Of a stretch of 12,080 bases of DNA, positions 6,367 through 12,080 are shown piece after piece. The notes under the pieces were generated by a model that worked only from the letters and a program-made list of their open reading frames with translations, was not told where the DNA came from and did no database searches. Each line of letters opens with the position of its first letter. The first letter of the stretch is position 1. The stretch is from assembly GCA_018500065.2 (NCBI GenBank), contig JAHBAO020000178.1:1-12080 (forward strand), written 5' to 3'. The position numbers and the translations under genes were made by a program. Origin of the DNA: Octadecabacter sp. Lineage in GTDB: Bacteria; Pseudomonadota; Alphaproteobacteria; Rhodobacterales; Rhodobacteraceae.

Positions 6367-7100
6367 TCTTCAAACGCGGTGAAACCGGCCTCTCGCATCA
6401 ATTCGTTTGAGCGCCCTTCTACGGCGTCTTCAAGGATTTTCATAAACACAGGTGTTTCCAATCCGGCAGGTATGCGCGGCAGGAATTCGACAACCGCCAC
6501 ACCCGGTTTGCGATAGATGCCGCGTTTAGGCCAGAACACGCCCACGTTGGCGGCAACGGGGACGCAGTCTTGGCCAAGTTCTTTGTATAGAACGCCAGTG
6601 CCGATTTTGTAGGGCGCTTTGACACCGGGCGCGATGCGCGTGCCTTGGCTGTAGATAATCAGCTGACCGGGGAACAAACGGCCCGCAGAAACGTCCGCGA
6701 TCATTTTCTTGATCGCCGCACCGCGCTTCCCGCGTTTGACCGGAATACACCCGACGCGCAGGCCAAACTGCCCGACGATGGGCGCATATTTCAGAATGTC
6801 TTTCATGATGAAGCGGCCCGCGGGGATGTCGCCATAAATCATCAACACATCCAAGAACGACTGATGCTTTGCCGCGATCAAAACTTCATCCTGTGGGGGC
6901 GTGCCACGTACTTCGCACTTGAGGCCGATAAGCCAACCCGCCAGCCATTTGATGAACCAGCAATAGGACCGACAACACAGGTATGCATACTTGCGCGAAA
7001 TAATTGCGGGGATCGCGAACACGATCCCCCAAGGCAGCAGCGCGAAATACATGACCACGATAAAAATCAGGGACCGGACCCATTGGATAGCGTAGCTCAT
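6363..7100 (-). CDS. plsC: 1-acyl-sn-glycerol-3-phosphate acyltransferase (PlsC family)
   Basis: A 245-residue membrane acyltransferase that would acylate lysophosphatidic acid to phosphatidic acid at the inner face of the inner membrane. One or two N-terminal hydrophobic segments (about 10-35 and 43-60) precede the catalytic HX4D motif, His79-QSFL-Asp84. Other blocks: GRFIMKDILKYAPIVGQFG (95-113), GCIPVKRG (117-124), and motif III as YSQGTR (150-155), with Gln where most PlsC proteins have Glu (EGTR). Alphaproteobacterial relatives often have this Gln, as I recall, so activity is not in doubt. The gene is coupled to ftsX upstream (ATGA, 7097-7100) and to the flavoprotein gene downstream (ATGA). 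It could instead use another lysolipid or acyl donor. Confidence 0.9.
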   Translation of the reverse strand: MSYAIQWVRSLIFIVVMYFALLPWGIVFAIPAIISRKYAYLCCRSYCWFIKWLAGWLIGLKCEVRGTPPQDEVLIAAKHQSFLDVLMIYGDIPAGRFIMKDILKYAPIVGQFGLRVGCIPVKRGKRGAAIKKMIADVSAGRLFPGQLIIYSQGTRIAPGVKAPYKIGTGVLYKELGQDCVPVAANVGVFWPKRGIYRKPGVAVVEFLPRIPAGLETPVFMKILEDAVEGRSNELMREAGFTAFEE

Positions 7101-7999
7101 GATTGCTCCTTAAGGGTGCGTAGAGCGGCTTGGCGTGTGGCGATGAACGCCACGAGGGCCGCAAGAATGGGGATAACCAGCGGCCAAAGCCAGTGCCAGC
7201 CCTGAAAGCCGAGGCCCGTCAGAAAACCACCCGCCGCATCAGCACTTGGCAGCAACATCACCGCCAACGTGCCGAGAAGCGTGCCAACGGCGGCACCAAT
7301 TAGTGCACGTAGGGTAAAACGGCGCACAAACGCGCGGGCGATGTAGATGTCTTGCGCTCCGACAAGGCGCATCACGCGGATGACTTGCGAATTGGCGGCG
7401 AGGGCTGCATTGGCGGCAAGTGTAATCATCGCCGCAGTCGCCCCCGCGATCAAAAGCATCGACACGAAACCAAGCAAGCGAAGGCGCGAAGCGGCCTCAA
7501 CCAAGGGTTCACGCCAACGGGTGTGGTCATCGAGAACGGCACCCGGGACTTCGGCCTGAAGGCGGGCGCGCAGGCCGGTTGGGTCATAGCCATCGCTGTC
7601 CTCGATGATTTCGATAAGCTGCGGCACGGGAAGGGTTTCGATGGGCAGGTCTGGCCCGAACCACGGCGCCAGTAAGTTTCGCTGCTCATCGTCTGTCAGC
7701 GGGCGTGCTTGCGCGATGCCAGGGGTGGATTGCAGAACCGTCAGGGCCGCACGTGTTTGCGCATCCATCTGGTCTTGCGGTGCGGAAATGCGCAGCGTTG
7801 ATGTCTTGGCAAGTTCCGCCGACCAACGATCCGCCAAGCGGCCCGTCGCAAGGGACAATGCCAGCGCGAAAACCGCTAGAAATGCCATCGCGCCAGACGA
7901 CCACAACGTTAGCCGCGCGGTGAAACCCGTTGGCGGCACGGCGCGATCTGCCTGCGGATCACCCGCGAGGAGTTCGAGAATGCGGTTTAGAATATCCAT
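7097..7999 (-). CDS. ftsX: Cell division protein FtsX (permease-like subunit)
   Basis: A 300-residue inner-membrane partner of FtsE. With FtsE it forms an ABC-type complex that senses the divisome and activates a periplasmic peptidoglycan hydrolase. The topology is typical: a cytoplasmic N-terminus, TM1 about 31-53, a large periplasmic loop 54-173 containing PLTDDEQ (100-106), then TM2 about 174-198, TM3 about 230-251 and TM4 about 270-288. The cytoplasmic segment NSQVIRVMRLVGAQDIYIARAFVRR (203-227) is the conserved FtsX block (V-x-R-L-V-G-A). The ATG at 7999 overlaps the ftsE TGA as TGATG; a TTG one codon upstream (8002) is possible but less likely. The sequence is diverged from E. coli, as is usual in this group; the ftsE neighbour settles the call. 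Confidence 0.9.
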   Translation of the reverse strand: MDILNRILELLAGDPQADRAVPPTGFTARLTLWSSGAMAFLAVFALALSLATGRLADRWSAELAKTSTLRISAPQDQMDAQTRAALTVLQSTPGIAQARPLTDDEQRNLLAPWFGPDLPIETLPVPQLIEIIEDSDGYDPTGLRARLQAEVPGAVLDDHTRWREPLVEAASRLRLLGFVSMLLIAGATAAMITLAANAALAANSQVIRVMRLVGAQDIYIARAFVRRFTLRALIGAAVGTLLGTLAVMLLPSADAAGGFLTGLGFQGWHWLWPLVIPILAALVAFIATRQAALRTLKEQS

Positions 8000-8670
8000 C
8001 AAATATCTGCCCCGGCCAGCTGCAAACGGCGATCTTGCAGGCGCAGGACGCGTGCAGAAACCTGTGCTTTGGCGGCACGAACAAGGCTGATGTCATGGGT
8101 CGCAATCAGCACGGTCTTGCCCATTTTGTTGAGTTCCACCAACAAAGCCAAAAGACGCTGCGACATTTCCCAATCGACATTTCCTGTCGGCTCATCCGCC
8201 AAAATAACCTCAGGCGACATAATGACAGCGCGTGCGAGGGCGGCACGCTGACGTTCACCACCAGACAATTGAGGCGGCAGTTGCCCTGCCTGTTGGGACA
8301 AGCCGACCCAGCCCAGAAGGTCCGTTAAATCCGATGACCTTGTGCTATGTCCCGCAACCGACAACGGTAATGCAATGTTTTCAGCAAGGGTCAGATGGTC
8401 AAGGAATTGACAGTCCTGATGCACCACCCCGATGCGGCGACGTGTATGGGCCACATCATCGCGACTAAGCGCGCGGGCGTCTTGCCCGAACAGGCGCACT
8501 TGCCCGCTGGTCGCGACCAATTCACCATAGCAAAGCTTAAGAAGCGTGGTTTTGCCAGCTCCTGACGGGCCCGTCAAAAAATGGAATGACCCAGCGGCCA
8601 GCTGTAGGTTCAAGCCGGAAAACAGCTCCGCTCCGCCGTAATTGTAGGCCACATTGTCCAGCTCGATCAC
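7999..8670 (-). CDS. ftsE: Cell division ATP-binding protein FtsE
   Basis: A 223-residue ABC ATPase, normal FtsE length, working with FtsX at the inner membrane. Walker A GPSGAGKT is at 34-41, the Q-loop at Gln85 (GVVHQDCQFL, where many FtsE have FQD), the signature LSGGERQRAA at 135-144, Walker B VILADEP at 155-161 followed by TGNVD, and the H-loop at His192 (ATHD). All catalytic elements are intact. The start is GTG at 8670; AGAGG lies about 11 bases upstream, a little far. No in-frame ATG fits the conserved start IELDNVAYNYGG better. It is the first gene of a five-gene overlapping run and is divergent from the zinc-ribbon gene, with 174 bases between starts. Confidence 0.92.
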   Translation of the reverse strand: MIELDNVAYNYGGAELFSGLNLQLAAGSFHFLTGPSGAGKTTLLKLCYGELVATSGQVRLFGQDARALSRDDVAHTRRRIGVVHQDCQFLDHLTLAENIALPLSVAGHSTRSSDLTDLLGWVGLSQQAGQLPPQLSGGERQRAALARAVIMSPEVILADEPTGNVDWEMSQRLLALLVELNKMGKTVLIATHDISLVRAAKAQVSARVLRLQDRRLQLAGADI

Positions 8671-8765
8671 GGTGGTTCTTACCTCTTAGCCGCTTGTTTG
8701 TTCGGTTTTGGCGCAAACCAGCGCTACATGCAATCTGCGCGAACAGCACTGATACGGCAAAACCT

Positions 8766-8794
8766 TTGCGCTTACCTCTCAGGATCGGTAAGAT
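8766..8794 (+). promoter_or_regulatory. Candidate promoter for the zinc-ribbon gene, with a GANTC site over the -10
   Basis: TTGCGC (8766-8771), a 17-base spacer and TAAGAT (8789-8794) form a plausible sigma-70 promoter 51 bases before the ATG at 8845. GATTC at 8792-8796 overlaps the -10. GANTC is the CcrM methylation target in alphaproteobacteria. The -35 is weak (3 of 6), the -10 moderate (4 of 6). No clear promoter for ftsE was found on the other strand. Confidence 0.35.
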
Positions 8795-8844
8795 TCCGCA
8801 AACAGTGTGGGCAGAATGCCCGTTTGAAGCTGGGGAAAACGAAG

Positions 8845-9645
8845 ATGCGGATGATTTGCCCGAATTGCGGCGCGCAATACGAAGTCGCGGATGATGTCAT
8901 TCCGGCGAGCGGGCGCGATGTTCAATGCTCTAACTGCGGGCATACGTGGTTTGAACAACCCGGTGCATCCGAGACCGCCGAGCTTGGCGCACCGATTGAA
9001 ACACCGCCCGAGCCTACACCGGCCCCTGCCCCAGACCCAGAGCCCGCACCTGAACCGGAAGCTGAGCGCCCTGCACCGCAACAGCGCGAAATGGATCCGA
9101 ACGTTGCTGATATTCTGCGCGAAGAGGCCGAATATGAACAAGCGGCACGTCAAGCAGAAGCTGACCCGATCGAAACACAGCCGGACCTTGATTTATCACA
9201 CGACCTAGACGAAGACCGCCGCAGCCGCGAGGCGCGCGACCGCTTGGCACGCCTACGCGGTGAACCCGAAGTTGAGGCAGCCGTCGGCGCAGCTATGGCA
9301 AAAGATGCAGAGGCCCCGCGCCGCGAGCTTTTGCCGGATATCGAAGAAATAAATTCCACGCTGCGTCCCGAAGCTGGACCATCCGAAGTGATGGTTGACG
9401 AGTTTGAGGAAGCACGCCCACGCAGCGGTTTCCGTCGTGGATTTACGCTGATTGTGGTCCTCGCGCTGATCGCGTTAGCGGTCTACATCTTCGCACCCCA
9501 GATCAGCGCAGCCGTTCCACAAGCGGAACCAGTTTTGACGACGTATGTCGAATGGGTTGACGGGCTCCGCTTCTGGTTGGACGGCAAAATACAGGGCTTT
9601 ATTGATGGCGCGAGTGATGCACCTGAGCCAGCCCCGGAAGGGTAA
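8845..9645 (+). CDS. MJ0042-type zinc-ribbon protein with proline-rich linker and one C-terminal TM
   Basis: A 266-residue protein. The N-terminus MRMICPNCGAQYEVADDVIP with CSNCGHTWF gives four metal cysteines (5, 8, 28 and 31) in the CPxC-x19-CxxC pattern of MJ0042 zinc ribbons. Residues 51-80 are a proline/glutamate linker (repeated PEP/PAP units), 82-190 are charged and probably helical or disordered, and 199-217 (GFTLIVVLALIALAVYIFA region) form one TM with a short periplasmic tail. The zinc ribbon is therefore cytoplasmic and tethered. The frame is open upstream to 8698, but the ATG at 8845 begins exactly at the ribbon and has GGGGAAAA upstream. Members have no firm function; position opposite ftsE in related genomes suggests envelope or division. 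It ends 3 bases from the convergent gene. Confidence 0.85.
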   Translation: MRMICPNCGAQYEVADDVIPASGRDVQCSNCGHTWFEQPGASETAELGAPIETPPEPTPAPAPDPEPAPEPEAERPAPQQREMDPNVADILREEAEYEQAARQAEADPIETQPDLDLSHDLDEDRRSREARDRLARLRGEPEVEAAVGAAMAKDAEAPRRELLPDIEEINSTLRPEAGPSEVMVDEFEEARPRSGFRRGFTLIVVLALIALAVYIFAPQISAAVPQAEPVLTTYVEWVDGLRFWLDGKIQGFIDGASDAPEPAPEG

Positions 9646-9648
9646 TCC

Positions 9649-12080
9649 CTAAAAGCGATCCAACAGACGGCGCAAGTAGTCGAGTTCTAGCTGCGGGCGT
9701 TCTTGGTCAGCCGAACGATTGCGCAGTTCTTGCAAAAGTTCTTCTGCGCGACGGTTTATATCGTCTTGCAGCATGGATTCTTCAGATCCGAATTGCCCCG
9801 TATTCCCCATCTGTCGCCCAAGCGGGTCACGGCGTTCGGGTTCGGGGCGACCTTCGGCATTGCCGGTTTGCGTGCCTTGGCCTTCTTCGAGGTCGTCCAT
9901 CTGGTTCTCAGCCAGCGCTTGGCCCAAGTTGCGCATGCCTTCACGCAGCGCATCCATTGCTTCGGCTTGGCGATCAATCGCTTCGGCCAAGTCACCCTCG
10001 CGCAACGCGTCTTCGGCACCATCCATCGCGCCTTCGGCGCTTTCAAGTGACTGTTCAGCGCTTTCGGCGGCGTCACCCGACAGGCCCGGCAGACCGTTGC
10101 GCAATTGGTTCAATCCGTCGCGCAGCGCTTGTTGACGTTCCGCAAGACTTTGAGGGCTACCACCACCTTCGCCGCCCTGCCCGTTGTCGTCAGTAAGACC
10201 ACCTTGAGTGTTGTCGCCCTGACCTTGTCCTTGGCCCTGTTGCTGGCCGTTCTGGCCATTGCCTTCTTGCCCATCTTGGCCTTGCTGACCGGGCTGCTGA
10301 CCTTGCTGACCGGGTTGTTCACCCGGTTGCTGGCCGTCTTGCTGTCCTTGCTGGCCTTGTTGCTGGCCTTCATTGAATTGCTCTTGCAGGTCGCGGAAGG
10401 CTTCATCTGTCAGGTCTTGTTGGTCACGCAAGGTTTCTGCCAAATCTTCCATAGATTGCTGACCGGGCGTTTGCGGACCACCCTCGCCGCCTTCTCCACC
10501 TTCGGTCATCTGCAGGTTTTCCATCAGCTGGTTGAGCTCTTCCATCAGCTCCATCGCTTCGGCCATGCGGCCTTCTTCCATCAGCTCTTGGATACGATCC
10601 ATCATCGCCTGAATTTCGCCTTGGCTGATCATCTGGTTTTCTTGGTTCTGATCAGGCTGATCGGTGCCGTTGGGGGACGGTTCCATCTGGTCGGCAAGCA
10701 TTTGCATGTAGTCGTTCGTCGCCTCGCGCAGTTCTTGCATCAGTTCCGCGATTTCTTCGTCAGACGCGCCATTGCGCATCGCCTCTTCAAGGCGTTCTTG
10801 CGCCCGTTCAAGACGTGCGCGGGCATCCGCAAGTGACCCTTCTTCAAGTTGAACAGCAAGTTCCCAAAGCGCATCAACGACTTCGGTTTGAACTTCATCG
10901 GATAGTCCTGTCGTTTCCATCGCTTCAAGGCGACGGATGATAAAACGAAGGCGAAGATAGGTCGTCTCATCGGGAAACAGCTCGTCAGGGCGGTTGGACA
11001 CCGCGCGCAGAACCTGTGCGACACGCGGTGCATTGGCTTTGGACCACAAGATATCACGGCGCTGTTCAATAATCGCGCGCGCTACGGGCTGGAAGAACCG
11101 CTTGCCGGGCAAGATCAGGTTTTCAGGGTCACTTGCGCCGGTTTGCCCTAACGCATCTTCGACTTGCATTGTCAGGATAACAGGGAAATTTGCCCACGGG
11201 TGCTGGCTGAAATCATCGATCAGCAGGTCTTCGAAATCAGCGCGGTTACCGGAAAACGGCATCGGCAAATCCAAAAGGACAAATGGGCGAAAGTCGGGAT
11301 CAACCCCAAGACCGTGGCGGCGATCAACCGCGTTTAGATCCAGCTCGATCGTGGCGACACCGGCAATAATGCCGTAGTCATCCGTTGCGGAAAATGGCTG
11401 GGACATCTCGCCCTGCGCGTCGGCCTCGATCGGACCGGTAAGTTCAACGGTTGGTGCGGCGTCTTCAAGTAATAAAATTTTCCACGTCTGGCCGCCTTCA
11501 CCCTGAATGGAGATCTCACCTTCTTGGGTGACCGCAAAACCTTGCTGTTGGTCTGTTGCCGCGCCCAAATCATCCGTGCGGCCAGATACCGTTTCGGAAA
11601 CACTCAGCGCGCCGACATCACCGTAAAGGCGCAAGGTGATGAACGATCCTTTCGGGACTTGAATACGGTTTGCGATAATATCGGCCAGATAGAGCGTGGG
11701 TTTACCGGTGTAGGCAGGCGGTTCGATCCAGCCTTCCCAAACGGGGCCAGTTGCAAGCACTTCACCGCCCTGCGCTGGATTGGTCACGGAACCAACGCGC
11801 CAGATTGACCCAAACAAAAGCGCAACCATCATGAACAGCACGCCAATATAGCGCAGGCCATAGGGGTCTTTCGACGATACGCGCAAATCGGGTTCAACCG
11901 CTTTGGCATCGCGTGTCTTGGCTTGCATACGCTTTAGATGCGCGTCCCACACGGCCTCGGATGCGGCGTCGCCTGCACCGATTGTTTGAATGTCGTTTAA
12001 CGCAGCAATCGGGCGACCTGGAAGGCGGGCATCAACGCGGGCAACGGCCTCGGCCTCACTTGGCCAATTCAGGCGGCGAA
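9649..12080 (-). CDS. DUF4175 / TIGR02302 family membrane protein, N-terminus cut by window edge
   Basis: The visible 809 codons run open to the right edge, so the true start is beyond 12080 (an internal GTG at 11952 is not the start). The visible N-terminal part (RRLNWPSEAEAVARVDARLPGRP) and DPYGLRYIGVLFMMVALLFG, a TM at about 11794-11856, match this alphaproteobacterial family. A probably periplasmic beta-rich part follows (WEGWIEPPAYTGKPTLYLAD), then long acidic helical segments rich in Met/Glu (MDRIQELMEEGRMAEAMELM), a Gln/Gly low-complexity tract (10150-10371) and a C-terminal helical domain ending LDYLRRLLDRF. The family resembles large inner-membrane proteins with long coiled-coil tails; its role is unknown to me. 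It is convergent with the zinc-ribbon gene. Confidence 0.88.
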   Translation of the reverse strand, partial: RRLNWPSEAEAVARVDARLPGRPIAALNDIQTIGAGDAASEAVWDAHLKRMQAKTRDAKAVEPDLRVSSKDPYGLRYIGVLFMMVALLFGSIWRVGSVTNPAQGGEVLATGPVWEGWIEPPAYTGKPTLYLADIIANRIQVPKGSFITLRLYGDVGALSVSETVSGRTDDLGAATDQQQGFAVTQEGEISIQGEGGQTWKILLLEDAAPTVELTGPIEADAQGEMSQPFSATDDYGIIAGVATIELDLNAVDRRHGLGVDPDFRPFVLLDLPMPFSGNRADFEDLLIDDFSQHPWANFPVILTMQVEDALGQTGASDPENLILPGKRFFQPVARAIIEQRRDILWSKANAPRVAQVLRAVSNRPDELFPDETTYLRLRFIIRRLEAMETTGLSDEVQTEVVDALWELAVQLEEGSLADARARLERAQERLEEAMRNGASDEEIAELMQELREATNDYMQMLADQMEPSPNGTDQPDQNQENQMISQGEIQAMMDRIQELMEEGRMAEAMELMEELNQLMENLQMTEGGEGGEGGPQTPGQQSMEDLAETLRDQQDLTDEAFRDLQEQFNEGQQQGQQGQQDGQQPGEQPGQQGQQPGQQGQDGQEGNGQNGQQQGQGQGQGDNTQGGLTDDNGQGGEGGGSPQSLAERQQALRDGLNQLRNGLPGLSGDAAESAEQSLESAEGAMDGAEDALREGDLAEAIDRQAEAMDALREGMRNLGQALAENQMDDLEEGQGTQTGNAEGRPEPERRDPLGRQMGNTGQFGSEESMLQDDINRRAEELLQELRNRSADQERPQLELDYLRRLLDRF
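10150..10371 (-). repeat. Low-complexity Gln/Gly tract inside the DUF4175 family gene
   Basis: Irregular repeats of codons for Q, G, P, N and D make up about 74 residues (units like GQQ, GQQPGQQ and GQGQGQG). The plus strand correspondingly shows repeated CTTGCTGACCGGG and CTTGCTGGCC units. The tract links an acidic helical region to the C-terminal domain and is probably disordered. Such repeats are prone to length change by slippage. Confidence 0.8.

Noticed and set aside
8698..8844. N-terminal extension of the zinc-ribbon protein
   Set aside because: The extra 49 residues are unlike any zinc-ribbon start, and the candidate promoter lies inside this stretch; the ATG at 8845 fits the family.
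10105..10836. A 243-codon Leu/Phe-rich plus-strand frame resembling a membrane protein
   Set aside because: It is the reverse complement of the Gln/Gly- and Glu-rich codons of the DUF4175 family gene, which produces apparent Leu-rich hydrophobic runs.
11952..11952. GTG at 11952 as the start of the DUF4175 family gene
   Set aside because: The frame stays open to the window edge and encodes recognisable family sequence upstream of this codon.
1..12080. CRISPR, tRNA, rRNA, insertion sequence or prophage signals
   Set aside because: No regular spaced repeats, no tRNA-like cloverleaf, no transposase or integrase motifs and no terminal inverted repeats were seen on reading both strands.

Overview
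The window looks like a chromosomal segment of a marine alphaproteobacterium of the Rhodobacterales (Roseobacter group). The grounds are family-level resemblance: an Mcl1-type malyl-CoA lyase of the ethylmalonyl-CoA pathway, a DgcN/DgcA pair, a DUF4175/TIGR02302-type membrane protein, and an MJ0042 zinc-ribbon protein next to ftsEX. The species cannot be named from the sequence alone. I see no tRNA, rRNA, CRISPR array, insertion sequence or phage gene; this is core-type chromosome with one decayed gene.

Layout. (1) Bases 1-1320, minus strand: the start of dgcA (cut by the window edge), preceded by dgcN. Together they are predicted to acetylate and racemise D-glutamate. (2) Bases 1321-1551: a divergent control region with three near-identical TTGC(G/A)CAAT palindromes, one of them over a good candidate -10 box. 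(3) Bases 1552-2508, plus strand: mcl1. (4) Bases 2509-2697: no gene, but a small 11-bp tandem repeat. (5) Bases 2698-3219, minus strand: a GNAT acetyltransferase. Upstream of it (3291-3633) lies a broken GyrI-like gene with a one-base slip in a G6 run. (6) Bases 3760-5213, plus strand: accA, overlapped by a small predicted secreted protein of unknown function. (7) Bases 5210-8670, minus strand: a tightly overlapping five-gene run ftsE-ftsX-plsC-PPOX flavoprotein-unknown anchored protein. (8) Bases 8845-9645, plus strand: a zinc-ribbon/proline-rich/one-TM protein divergent from ftsE. (9) Bases 9649-12080, minus strand: most of a DUF4175/TIGR02302 family membrane protein, cut by the window edge.

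How the parts fit. Carbon assimilation (mcl1), fatty-acid synthesis (accA), phospholipid synthesis (plsC) and cell division or envelope remodelling (ftsEX) lie close together. Every junction in the ftsE-to-unknown run overlaps by 1-4 bases, which suggests one translationally coupled transcript. Two convergent gene pairs meet with almost no space (a shared TTAA at 5210-5213, and 3 bases at 9646-9648), so no conventional hairpin terminator fits between them. The least explained items are the two small exported or anchored proteins at 4719-5213 and 5210-5767, the operator-like repeats between dgcN and mcl1, and the 11-bp tandem repeat after mcl1.
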